Part shown: piece by piece, positions 1 to 6,483 of the stretch
Layout: every line of letters begins with the position of its first letter
How positions within the stretch are numbered: position 1 is the first letter of the stretch
Assembly (NCBI GenBank): GCA_945863825.1
Contig: CAMBBY010000021.1
Coordinates: 1-9,327, forward strand
DNA length: 9,327 nucleotides
Direction of reading: 5' to 3'
Source of the DNA: an uncultured Prevotella sp.
GTDB taxonomy: Bacteria; Bacteroidota; Bacteroidia; Bacteroidales; Bacteroidaceae
Translations under genes and position numbers: made by a program
Notes under the pieces: generated by a model
What the model was told of the DNA's origin: nothing
Seen by the model: the letters and a program-made list of their open reading frames with translations, nothing else
Databases searched by the model: none

Positions 1-42
1 TCGCCTTAGTCTCGTGGGCTCGGAGATGTGTATAAGAGACAG
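1..42 (+). other. Untrimmed Illumina Nextera adapter (non-genomic)
   Basis: Bases 9-42 match the Nextera read-2 transposase adapter, ending in the 19-base Tn5 mosaic end at 24-42. Bases 1-8 (TCGCCTTA) match the i7 index known as N701 as it reads in the adapter. This is library-preparation sequence, so genomic DNA starts at 43. An open reading frame runs through the mosaic end and would give the false N-terminus MYKRQ, a known signature of adapter carry-over in predicted proteins. Confidence 0.97.
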
Positions 43-690
43 GATATGAAGAACGGACGCTTTGCAATGGTGCTAATCTCGGAATTTATCAAAAAGGAAT
101 TAAAGGCTGAGGCTTCGGTTGATGACTTCTGCCAGGGTGTTTCTTCCTATATATATAATAAGGTGTATAAGACTTTAGGAATGGAAGAGCGGATGAAACT
201 GCATCCTGAAGAACGTCTCACTGCTTCTGCTATCGTCTATTCCTGCGCCAGGAGAGAAGTGTGGATGGTGGGTGACTGTCAGGCACTCATCGGTGGCAAA
301 CTTTACGAAAACAACAAACCTTTTGAAGAAGAGATTGCCGCCAGACGTGCAAGCCTCATTCGACAGGGAATGCCTCCGGTAGATGCACGCAAGGCTATCG
401 AACCGTTGCTCATTCAGGCGATGCTCAACGGACAGAACTCTCATTATGCGGTAATCGATGGATTTCCTATCTACCGTGAAGGTGTAAAGGTCATTTCTCC
501 AGCCATAGGAGAAATTGTTCTGGCAAGCGATGGATATCCGTTCCTGAAACCAACTCTTGCCGAAAGCGAGGCTGCCCTACAGGCTCAACTCGCAGCCGAT
601 CCTCAAAACATTTCCTCTTTCCTCGCTACTAAGGGACTGCTGGAGGGCAATCACAGTTTTGATGACCGGTCTTATATCCGGTTCAAATAA
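43..690 (+). CDS. PP2C-like Ser/Thr phosphatase family protein, copy 1 (5' end missing)
   Basis: This is the 3' part of a gene cut by the contig end. The frame is open from 28, but codons before 43 are adapter. Genomic residues begin DMKNGRF. The PP2C-like reading rests on ordered motifs: VWMVGDCQ (the family's GDSR-like strand), VLASDGYP (SDG metal-binding aspartate) and terminal SFDDRSYIRF (matching the DN-type metal site). The N-terminal ED and DG motifs of the family would lie in the missing part; the paralogue at 4408 still shows CEDG there. PP2C enzymes are metal-dependent cytosolic protein phosphatases; the substrate here is unknown. The gene ends 5 bases before a strong terminator and converges on a metG tail, which was probably its original neighbour. 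The family call is from motif order only and the group is distant from classical PP2C; the paralogy with 4408-5016 is certain. Confidence 0.75.
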   Translation, partial: DMKNGRFAMVLISEFIKKELKAEASVDDFCQGVSSYIYNKVYKTLGMEERMKLHPEERLTASAIVYSCARREVWMVGDCQALIGGKLYENNKPFEEEIAARRASLIRQGMPPVDARKAIEPLLIQAMLNGQNSHYAVIDGFPIYREGVKVISPAIGEIVLASDGYPFLKPTLAESEAALQAQLAADPQNISSFLATKGLLEGNHSFDDRSYIRFK

Positions 691-695
691 ACATA

Positions 696-734
696 AAAAG
701 TCCTATACCAGTAATATCCCGGTATAGGGCTTTT
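696..734. terminator. Bidirectional intrinsic terminator after PP2C-like copy 1
   Basis: Arms 696-709 and 721-734 pair over 14 bp with one G-U pair and an 11-base loop. U-rich sequence follows on both strands (CTTTTATTAT on plus, CTTTTTATG on minus). It could end both the PP2C-like transcript and a convergent metG transcript, which fits the proposed ancestral gene order. Confidence 0.85.
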
Positions 735-781
735 ATTATAATCTCAGATCTTATTTTTTCCTATTCGATGATCTTGTCTTT

Positions 782-847
782 TTATCCTACCTGACTTCCT
801 GGCTTTACCTTGCCAAGGAGAGAGGTCACGTTGAGGCTGGCTGTGAA
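782..847 (-). pseudogene. metG: Orphan 3' remnant of a metG gene (last 22 codons)
   Basis: Read on the minus strand this encodes [19 protein letters not shown] and a TAA stop, preceded by F-T where intact metG has F-D-G. No start or body of a MetRS gene adjoins it. Bases 786-826 are identical to 6570-6610 in the intact gene. Across the last 17 codons (782-832 against 6566-6616) there are two differences, both synonymous third positions (GTG/GTT and GGA/GGC). The next codon is Leu in both by different codons (CTC/TTG). The remnant therefore comes from a related but not identical metG. Similarity stops beyond the Phe codon at 845-847. It is non-functional on its own and marks one edge of the accessory block. 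Confidence 0.85.
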
Positions 848-866
848 GCTCGCCTCTCTTTTTTTG
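833..866 (+). terminator. Rho-independent terminator at the edge of the metG remnant
   Basis: GAGGC (833-837) pairs with GCCTC (852-856) and GCT (840-842) with AGC (847-849) around a GTGA loop, with a 2x2 internal loop between the stems. TCTTTTTTTG follows directly. It is oriented to stop rightward transcription just before the promoter of the gene at 929. It overlaps the first codons of the metG remnant. Confidence 0.6.
840..855. repeat. 16-bp direct repeat, copy 1 (GCTGTGAAGCTCGCCT)
   Basis: Identical to 2713-2728. In both places it forms the 3' half of a small hairpin with a GTGA loop followed by a T-rich stretch. The two copies bracket the AAA/PDDEXK gene at 929-2491. A REP-like hairpin element or reused terminator is the simplest reading. 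Confidence 0.5.
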
Positions 867-874
867 TCTTTTTA

Positions 875-906
875 TTTGCGTATCTAATATTTTATTCGTA
901 ACTTCG
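875..906 (+). promoter_or_regulatory. Bacteroidota-type promoter for the AAA/PDDEXK gene
   Basis: TTTG at 875-878, a 20-base spacer, then TAACTTCG at 899-906, one mismatch from the TAnnTTTG -7 element. It ends 22 bases before the ATG at 929 and directly follows the terminator at 833-866, so the gene appears to be its own transcription unit. Confidence 0.6.
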
Positions 907-928
907 CATTGTCTAAAGAAATATAGCT

Positions 929-2491
929 ATGGAAGAGATAAGAAAATACCCAGTAGGAATGCAAACTTTCTCTGATATACGAGAGGGTAATTATGTGTAC
1001 GTTGATAAGACAAGGTATATTGTCGATTTCTTGCGTAATGGTTCTAAATATGTGTTTCTGAGTCGTCCTAGACGATTCGGTAAGTCGCTTTTTGTCTCTA
1101 CGCTCCAGGCATATTATGAGGGCAGGAAGGAACTGTTTGATGGTTTGGCACTTGGCGAATATGAGAAAGAATGGGTGAGACATCCTGTTCTTCACTTCGA
1201 CATGAGTACTGCCAAAAATCAGACACCCGAGGGGTTAGAAGAGATGCTGGGCTACATGCTTTCTGAATACGAGCAGGTCTATGGACGTGACGAATTGGCG
1301 GTGCAACCGAGCCTGCGTTTGCAGTCTTTGGTTAAGCGTGCCTATAAGCAGACGGGGCAAAAGGTGGTCGTTTTGATAGATGAATACGATGCTCCTCTCT
1401 TGGATGTCGTGCATGAGAAGGAAAGTTTGATGCCATTGCGCTTGGTTATGAGGAAGTTCTATAATCCATTGAAATATCTCGACCCTTGGCTGGAATTTAC
1501 CTTTATCACGGGTATCACCAAGTTCTCTCAGTTGAGTATCTTTAGTGAGATCAACAATTTGGATAATATCAGCATGTTCGACCAGTATTCTGCTATCTGT
1601 GGTATCAGCAAGACAGAACTACTGACGGCGATGAAGCCTGATGTTGAGTTGTTAGCCAAGTCTTTGGGAAAAACTTTTGATGAAACGGTTGCTGAGTTGA
1701 GTTCATATTATGATGGTTATCATTTCAGTAAAAAATCAGAAGATGTGTTCAATCCGTTTAGCCTGGTTAAAGCTTTGAGAAGTCAGGAAATAGCTGCTTA
1801 TTGGTTTAGTTCAGGTACTCCATCTTACATTATCAACACTTTACGAAAACATCATGTGGGTGTGATGGATATTGAACAGAAATCTGTAGGAGTGGATGAT
1901 TTCGATGTCTCTCCTGAGCAGATGACTTCAGCTTTACCATTGCTTTATCAGAGTGGGTATCTCACCATCAAGAAGTATAACCCTATCTTGCAGAGCTATC
2001 AGCTGGATTATCCAAACAAGGAAGTGTGTGGGGGGATGATTCGCTCCTTGGCTCCTAACTATCTTTCTCCAATATCGTTGAACAATAATAGTTTCATCTT
2101 CGATTTTTTGGAACAACTATATGACAATAACATGGACGGTGCGTTGCAGAAAATGCAGGCTTATCTTGTCAGTATCTCCAATCGACTTGCCAACAAGAAC
2201 GAGAAGGATTTCCAAACGGTCTTTTATCTCATCTTTAATTTGATGGGTGCTTACATCTTGGTGGAGGAGGATAGTGCAATAGGCAGAGCAGATGCCGTTC
2301 TTCACATGCCAGATACCATTTATGTGATGGAACTGAAGTTTGATAAGACGGCTGAGGAAGCTTTGCAACAGATAGATGATAAAGGCTATCTTATTCCTTA
2401 TTCTGCTGATGGCAAGCGGTTGGTGAAAGTCGGCATCAACTATGATAGTCAGAAGCGAACCATTAGAGACTGGAAGATAATGGAAGGATGA
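929..2491 (+). CDS. AAA-ATPase-like / PD-(D/E)XK nuclease fusion protein
   Basis: A 520-residue protein of the AAA-ATPase-like plus PDDEXK_9 type, highly expanded in Bacteroidota. The N-terminus [22 protein letters not shown] is followed by the family's degenerate Walker [10 protein letters not shown] (residues 45-53), and Walker [10 protein letters not shown] (146-154; D151, E152). The C-terminus carries a nuclease-like core: D455 in GRADAVL, E468 and K470 in VMELKF, then a QI..KGY helix (481-487). Length and domain order are normal for the family and all key residues are present, so it is likely intact. A role in DNA metabolism, mobile elements or defence is often suggested, but no substrate is established. 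ATG 929 is chosen because the conserved N-terminus starts just after it and a promoter ends 22 bases upstream. It converges on the ATPase gene at 2741-4192. Confidence 0.9.
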   Translation: MEEIRKYPVGMQTFSDIREGNYVYVDKTRYIVDFLRNGSKYVFLSRPRRFGKSLFVSTLQAYYEGRKELFDGLALGEYEKEWVRHPVLHFDMSTAKNQTPEGLEEMLGYMLSEYEQVYGRDELAVQPSLRLQSLVKRAYKQTGQKVVVLIDEYDAPLLDVVHEKESLMPLRLVMRKFYNPLKYLDPWLEFTFITGITKFSQLSIFSEINNLDNISMFDQYSAICGISKTELLTAMKPDVELLAKSLGKTFDETVAELSSYYDGYHFSKKSEDVFNPFSLVKALRSQEIAAYWFSSGTPSYIINTLRKHHVGVMDIEQKSVGVDDFDVSPEQMTSALPLLYQSGYLTIKKYNPILQSYQLDYPNKEVCGGMIRSLAPNYLSPISLNNNSFIFDFLEQLYDNNMDGALQKMQAYLVSISNRLANKNEKDFQTVFYLIFNLMGAYILVEEDSAIGRADAVLHMPDTIYVMELKFDKTAEEALQQIDDKGYLIPYSADGKRLVKVGINYDSQKRTIRDWKIMEG

Positions 2492-2505
2492 TTATTCTAA
2501 AAATA

Positions 2506-2566
2506 CCCTTCACCTTTTGCCCTGAAGTGCCGATAAACAGGGCGTTTCTGAGCAAAAGGTGAAGGG
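2506..2566 (-). terminator. Nested inverted repeat between the convergent ATPase genes, probable terminator
   Basis: CCCTTCACCTTTTGC (2506-2520) is a perfect 15-bp inverted match to 2552-2566. A smaller hairpin, GCCCTG (2519-2524) with CAGGGC (2538-2543), overlaps its inner end by two bases. On the minus strand the stem is followed by TATTTTTAG, giving a good terminator for the gene at 2741-4192. On the plus strand no T-run follows, so ending of the 929-2491 transcript here is less certain. Confidence 0.65.
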
Positions 2567-2658
2567 CAAAGGGCAAAATCGAGTATGCTTCGATATTTTT
2601 TATCAGGAGCAAGGCATTGAAATATACAATGTGAATCCTTACAATTACTGTCCAACTA

Positions 2659-2712
2659 GGACAGCAAACTGTCCGATGCTCCGACAGCTCGCTGTTCATA
2701 GGATGGCAACCA
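2659..2712. repeat. Cluster of small hairpins in the intergenic region (REP-like)
   Basis: GGACAG (2659-2664) pairs with CTGTCC (2669-2674) around a 4-base loop, and ACAGC (2684-2688) mirrors GCTGT (2691-2695). A third hairpin begins with GGC at 2705-2707 and ends within the 16-bp repeat at 2713-2728. The 2492-2740 gap holds these hairpins and the inverted repeat at 2506-2566; I see no gene in it. Short frames here lack protein-like composition. Confidence 0.4.
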
Positions 2713-2728
2713 GCTGTGAAGCTCGCCT
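2713..2728. repeat. 16-bp direct repeat, copy 2 (GCTGTGAAGCTCGCCT)
   Basis: Identical to 840-855. Here AGCT (2712-2715) pairs with AGCT (2720-2723) around a GTGA loop, inside GGC (2705-2707)/GCC (2725-2727), followed by TTTCCTTTT. It lies 12 bases past the stop codon of the ATPase gene at 2741-4192. Confidence 0.5.
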
Positions 2729-2740
2729 TTCCTTTTGGGC

Positions 2741-4192
2741 TTATGAGACTGCAAACAAATCATCTAAGGTGATGACTTTAGGAAAGTCTCCACTGTACTC
2801 ATTATATTTGAGACCATAAGTGGTGATGAGCGTAGGGTGAATCACCTTTCTGCGTGACAGATGCTCTGATAGCAATTTCTGACGATGAATCAATGTCGCA
2901 TGATATGCCTTGTTGACAGAGAAATCCTCGTTGTAGAATTTCATCTCACACATGTTTACAATGTTGTCTTTCCTGTCTATAATCATGTCTATTTGAGTTC
3001 CATTTGTGGATTCGTCTCCTTTCATGGACCATGCTGCCTGAGTGCTTGAGACACCGGATATTCCCAATGCTCTTTTTATTTGTGGGATATGGAGCAGACA
3101 AATTTCTTCGAATGCAATACCTCGCCAAATGTTTATTGGCGCTGAGTCTATGTTTTGACTCCAAAAGTCATCTGCCAATGCCTTTTGGCCTTTAACGAAC
3201 TTCTGATAGAAAAGGCAGAATGGATCGGTCAAGCGATAACGCTCGTCACGTTTGCCATTACCAAAAGGCACGTAGGAATCAATGAAATCACTCGCAATAA
3301 GGGCGTTTAGCATTTTGGAGAGTCCTCCGCCTGTGCCGACATGAAGAGCTTCCATGATTTCTTTGCGAGTAAAACCAATATGTTTTGTGCCCAGAAAATT
3401 GACAATTCGTTTCATCTCCTCTGGGTTTGAGAATACAGATGCAAACAATCGGTTGTATTCTTGGCTTAATTTGGCGTTGCCGTCAAAAAACAATAGGTCT
3501 ATGTTTTGTGCTAAGCTCAGTCCTTTTTTCATATAGCCTAAATAATATGGAATACCACCCAGTATCATATAAGATTGGGCTATGTCATATCTTGACAGTT
3601 TGATGTCTTGAGCTTGGTAGAACTGTTCGCACTCGTTAAGGGTAAAAGGAGAGAGTTTGATTTCATAGGTAGTTCTCCCGTATAGACCGCCATGATTGTT
3701 TACGAGATTGTTGAGCATCCATGAATTGGCACTTCCGCAACATACGAGCATGATGTTGTCTCTATGGCAAGCCCATGTGTTCCAAAATCCTTCGAATGCC
3801 GTGATAAATCCCGAACGAGGAGTGTCCATCCAAGGCAATTCATCGAGAAATATGACTTGTCTTGTGCCATTGTCTTTGCTCTCCAAAAAATGGGAGAGCA
3901 TGAAGAAAGCTTCCATCCATGTAGTTGGGCATTTGCTTCTTTTCATTCCCTGTAGTTGGAGTGACAAGTAGAAATGACGCAGTTGATTTTTTAGGCTGTT
4001 CTTTTCATTAGCTTCATCCACAGGTGATAATCCTGCATGTCGGAAAGTAATTTTCCCTTTGAGGGCTTCATCCACCAAGAAAGTCTTCCCGATTCTACGC
4101 CTTCCATATATGGCAACAAATTCTGCTTTGTTGCTATTGTAGAGTTCGGATAACTCTTCTATTTCTTTTTTTCTTCCAATTAAATTACCCAT
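2741..4192 (-). CDS. ATPase_2 / DUF234-type ATPase with C-terminal nuclease-like domain
   Basis: A 483-residue protein. N-terminal MGNLIGRKKEIEEL leads into Walker A GRRRIGKT (30-37) and Walker B VIFLDELPW (113-121; D117, E118), as in the archaeal-type ATPase_2 family. A winged-helix-like stretch (about 265-325, with GFTRKEIMEAL and YRLTDPF) follows. The C-terminal DUF234 region has a PD-(D/E)XK-like pattern: E362/E363 in the AFEE helix, D402 in QIDMIID, E416 and K418 in MCEMKFY. The frame is open to 4216, but the codon there is TTG inside the -7 promoter element, so ATG at 4192 is the start. All key residues are present and the length is normal. Its role is unknown; related Bacteroidota genes are abundant, mobile and often multicopy. 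It has its own promoter framed by an inverted repeat, which suggests autoregulation. Confidence 0.9.
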   Translation of the reverse strand: MGNLIGRKKEIEELSELYNSNKAEFVAIYGRRRIGKTFLVDEALKGKITFRHAGLSPVDEANEKNSLKNQLRHFYLSLQLQGMKRSKCPTTWMEAFFMLSHFLESKDNGTRQVIFLDELPWMDTPRSGFITAFEGFWNTWACHRDNIMLVCCGSANSWMLNNLVNNHGGLYGRTTYEIKLSPFTLNECEQFYQAQDIKLSRYDIAQSYMILGGIPYYLGYMKKGLSLAQNIDLLFFDGNAKLSQEYNRLFASVFSNPEEMKRIVNFLGTKHIGFTRKEIMEALHVGTGGGLSKMLNALIASDFIDSYVPFGNGKRDERYRLTDPFCLFYQKFVKGQKALADDFWSQNIDSAPINIWRGIAFEEICLLHIPQIKRALGISGVSSTQAAWSMKGDESTNGTQIDMIIDRKDNIVNMCEMKFYNEDFSVNKAYHATLIHRQKLLSEHLSRRKVIHPTLITTYGLKYNEYSGDFPKVITLDDLFAVS

Positions 4193-4200
4193 AACATTGC

Positions 4201-4250
4201 TTTTATTTGTCCGCAAAGATACTAAAAGATGTAATAGCGGACAAATAAAA
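4201..4250. repeat. Perfect 14-bp inverted repeat framing the ATPase promoter (candidate operator)
   Basis: TTTTATTTGTCCGC (4201-4214) is exactly repeated in inverse as 4237-4250, with 22 bases between. On the minus strand the distal arm contains the -33 TTTG, and the proximal arm starts at the last base of the -7 element and covers the likely start of transcription. The half-sites are 36 bp apart centre to centre. A dimeric regulator or the gene product itself could occlude the promoter; alternatively the repeat forms a hairpin in the 5' leader. Confidence 0.7.
4214..4245 (-). promoter_or_regulatory. Bacteroidota-type promoter of the ATPase_2/DUF234 gene
   Basis: On the minus strand: TTTG (4245-4242), a 20-base spacer, then TATCTTTG (4221-4214), a full match to TTTG-N20-TAnnTTTG. 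The ATG at 4192 lies 21 bases downstream of the -7 element. This excludes the upstream TTG at 4216, which would lie inside the promoter. Confidence 0.8.
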
Positions 4251-4334
4251 ACGCTTTTTTAACGTTTTATTACGTTCTTGCTGGAATTTTTGCTTTCTTT
4301 TCCCTTTCTTTTCCTTCGATTATTCCCCTTTTGA

Positions 4335-4366
4335 TTTGTTGGTTTCAACTTAAAGTGTTATCTTTG
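4335..4366 (+). promoter_or_regulatory. Bacteroidota-type promoter for PP2C-like copy 2
   Basis: TTTG at 4335-4338, a 20-base spacer, then TATCTTTG at 4359-4366, a full consensus match. It stands 41 bases before the ATG at 4408. The promoter is intact although the gene it serves has an internal deletion. The stretch 4251-4334 is pyrimidine-rich and shows nothing else I can support. Confidence 0.75.
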
Positions 4367-4370
4367 TGCC

Positions 4371-4398
4371 GTTATTGACTAAAAGTTATTGACTAAAA
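4371..4398 (+). repeat. 14-bp tandem duplication in the leader of PP2C-like copy 2
   Basis: GTTATTGACTAAAA occurs twice without a gap (4371-4384 and 4385-4398), just downstream of the -7 element. The second copy runs into an out-of-frame ATG at 4398-4400, ten bases before the real start. Confidence 0.85.
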
Positions 4399-4407
4399 TG
4401 GAAGCGT

Positions 4408-5016
4408 ATGAAAATCATAGAAAGAAATATCGTCGGCAAGAAGAGCCAGGAGACTTGTGAGGATGGCATCGTCGTGACTGATGATTTCGTCGCAGTGATG
4501 ACGGCTTCGGCCATCATCTATAGAAGGATGAGAAAAGAGGTATGGATGGTGGGGGATTGTCAGGCCATCATCGGTGGAAAACTCTATGAGAATAACAAGC
4601 CGTATGAGCAAGAGATTGCCGAAAAGCGTGTCGCTCTTATCAAGCAAGGTATGATACCGGCTGAGGCCCGAAAGACTATCGAACCGCTTCTTGTACAGGC
4701 GATGCTTGATGGTCAGAATAAGTCTTATGCCGTGATAGATGGTTTCCCGATTTATCGAGAAGGGGTGAAGGCTGTGCCTTGCTTGTTTTCTGGTGCAAAT
4801 GATGTGGACTCAGAGAACTCTCGAAATGAGCATGAAATCGTTTTGGCAAGCGATGGCTATCCTTTCCTCAAAACGATCTTGGAGGAAAGTGAGGCTGCCT
4901 TGGCAAAACAACTTGCGCATGACCCGCAAAATATCAAAACTTTTATCGCCACCAAGGGATTGGTTGATGGCTATAAAAGCTTTGATGATAGAACGTATGT
5001 TCGTTTTCTGATTTAA
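4408..5016 (+). pseudogene. PP2C-like phosphatase family protein, copy 2, with internal in-frame deletion
   Basis: The 202-residue product is a clear paralogue of 43-690: VWMVGDCQ (46-53), GKLYENNKP, VIDGFPIYREGVK, VLASDGYP and SFDDRTYVRF are all shared. It keeps the N-terminus missing from copy 1, including CEDGIVVTDDFVAV (17-30), which matches the family's first metal motif. At V30/M31 (about 4495-4500) it jumps straight to TASAII, which aligns with copy 1 residues beginning TASAIV. At least the 59 residues D-M-K to R-L seen in copy 1 are absent, plus the unseen segment that should hold the DG metal site. Without these the fold is probably broken, so I call it a pseudogene, though the frame and promoter are intact. 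It also has about ten extra residues before the SDG motif. ATG 4408 fits the conserved start MKIIERNIVG. Confidence 0.7.
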
Positions 5017-5097
5017 TTTTCATATAAAACCTAGCGTGCCTTTAAGCTCATTCGTAATCATTATAAATTAATAACGGTAGAATAAACTAAAAACGTA

Positions 5098-5898
5098 ATG
5101 ATTATGAAGAATGTTTTACTTAAAGGCACGATGTGTCTTGCAATGTTGGCTACATCAACGGGCTGTTTTGCCCAGGAAAAAACAAGTGTGAACGCAAGTT
5201 TCGAGTGTTATGTGAGAAGTGACGCTGCTAATGCTGATAAGTCATTTGGAACTGATGCGGCAAAGACAGAAATCATCAATGGAACTAATAAGTTCTACAC
5301 GATGATGACTTTTGCTGCAACTCAACCTAATGTTGGCAATCGTGTGAAGTCTGCTACTTTGCGATTGGTGACCTATGGTTTTACGGGTGATAACAACGTA
5401 GATCTCTATGCTTATGACCCTGCCAAGGTTACCGTGAAGCCCACATACAATACCGCAAAGGCAGATATAGAGGAGGCCATGGGTAAGAAAGCGGTTGGTA
5501 CATTTGCCATGAAGGGTAGAAAAGGCATGACCATTATCCATAAAAATAATACAACGACAGCTTACCAGAATGTGGCAGCTTGGACGAATACGATAGACTT
5601 GACTGACTTCATGCGTGGTCAAACAGAAAAGAGTGTGGCTCTCTTGTTGGCTAAGCAGAAATATGAGGAAAACAATGCCTATTGCCGTACTTGGACAGCA
5701 CATTTGGCGGCAGACCAGACGATGGCAACTACAGGTACAGTCATCCGCAAGGGAGACTTGGTTCCTCTTTTGACAGTAGAATATGAATCTGTCTATACAT
5801 TGACGGTAACGGATGCAAAAGCTGCTACTCTTGTCTTGCCATACGATGCGAAGATTCCTACAGGGATGTGCTTGATTTTTCCTGTGCTTGGTGTATAG
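5098..5898 (+). CDS. Secreted DNRLRE-domain protein, 3' truncated
   Basis: The 266-residue product starts with a signal peptide (residues 1-25, probable signal peptidase I site after CFA). The Cys is not in a proper lipobox. The body (about 31-229) looks like a DNRLRE/CBM96-type beta-sandwich: ECYVRSDAANADKSFG, then VKSATLRLVTYG, W195 in RTWTAH and PLLTVEY at its end. Such domains occur in secreted proteins of Bacteroidota, often linked to carbohydrate binding. A following module typical of Prevotella secreted proteins, YTLTVTDAKAATLVLPYDAKIPTG (split as 233-244 and 245-256), stops abruptly at G256. The last ten residues (257-266) are unrelated and come from antisense reading of the HTCS fragment. 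Start is ATG 5098 or 5104. No TAnnTTTG promoter is visible in the AT-rich 5017-5097 leader. Confidence 0.7.
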   Translation: MIMKNVLLKGTMCLAMLATSTGCFAQEKTSVNASFECYVRSDAANADKSFGTDAAKTEIINGTNKFYTMMTFAATQPNVGNRVKSATLRLVTYGFTGDNNVDLYAYDPAKVTVKPTYNTAKADIEEAMGKKAVGTFAMKGRKGMTIIHKNNTTTAYQNVAAWTNTIDLTDFMRGQTEKSVALLLAKQKYEENNAYCRTWTAHLAADQTMATTGTVIRKGDLVPLLTVEYESVYTLTVTDAKAATLVLPYDAKIPTGMCLIFPVLGV

Positions 5899-6455
5899 CG
5901 ATTGAGATGGTAACGTGTGGTAAATCAGATATTGCCTTGTGGGTCTGCAAGGATACATCTCACACTGTTGTTGGTCTCAAGATTTTTCTTGTCGATGTTG
6001 AGTAATTTGGATGTGTTCCTTTCATTCATGCAGAAGATGCCTTGTCGGTTGCCGATATATATTTTGTCCTTGTGGGCTAACACCCATTCTGCAAAGTTGA
6101 TGTTTGGGCAGATGCGCTTAAAATGGTTTTCTCCTTTCATCAAGACAAATAGGCCTGTGTTGGTGGCAGCATATACATTGCCGCTGTCGCTGATAGATAT
6201 GCGATAAACAAGTACGGGATTCTTTGTTTCTGTATTTTCCAGTCTGTAAGTTTGTATATTTATGCCGTCGTATAGGTTGATGCCGTTACTGGTGGCTATC
6301 CACATCAACCCACTTTTGTCCTCATGAAAGTCGGTGACGGATACCCCGACGATACCTTCCTTCAGAGACATTTGGGTTAATCCGTTAGCATGGACAAGGC
6401 TGACGGACACCATCAAAATAGCTGTAATGATTAACTTATAGACTGCTTTCATCAT
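5868..6455 (-). pseudogene. HTCS-type sensor, N-terminal fragment with in-frame stop
   Basis: This is the N-terminus of a hybrid two-component system regulator, a Bacteroidota family of about 1,300-residue proteins sensing glycans in the periplasm. A signal peptide (1-23, cut after VHA) is followed by two-bladed-propeller repeats: VTDFHEDKSGLMWIATSNGI and CILADPQGNI. The frame stops at TGA (5927-5925) after 176 residues. The same frame continues past it with FTTRYHLNRYTPSTGKIKHI to about 5868. The stop therefore replaces the very conserved Trp of GNIW, a single TGG-to-TGA change. Beyond 5868 the sequence belongs to the opposing DNRLRE gene. The propeller remainder, membrane helix, kinase, receiver and AraC domains are all missing, so the fragment cannot signal. 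Confidence 0.85.
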
Positions 6456-6483
6456 ATCATCTTTGAGATTGTTCTTGGTTTGA

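Noticed and set aside
24..42. Tn5 mosaic end as evidence of a natural transposon
   Set aside because: It is fused to the Nextera adapter and an index sequence at the very end of the contig, so it is a library artefact.
175..444. Minus-strand frame opposite PP2C-like copy 1, resembling one opposite copy 2 (4393-4647)
   Set aside because: The similarity between the two frames follows from paralogy of the sense genes; no start signal or domain supports an antisense gene.
4193..4216. TTG start at 4216 giving a 491-residue ATPase
   Set aside because: That codon lies inside the -7 promoter element TATCTTTG, upstream of the likely transcript start; ATG 4192 fits the conserved N-terminus.
5098..5175. 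DNRLRE protein as a lipoprotein because of a Cys near the signal peptide end
   Set aside because: The residues before the Cys (STG) do not fit a lipobox, which needs Leu/Val/Ile at -3; a signal peptidase I site is better.
5242..5958. 238-residue minus-strand frame opposite the DNRLRE gene
   Set aside because: Cys/His/Ser-rich with no recognisable motif, and the plus strand has a signal peptide and a known domain. It is an antisense shadow.
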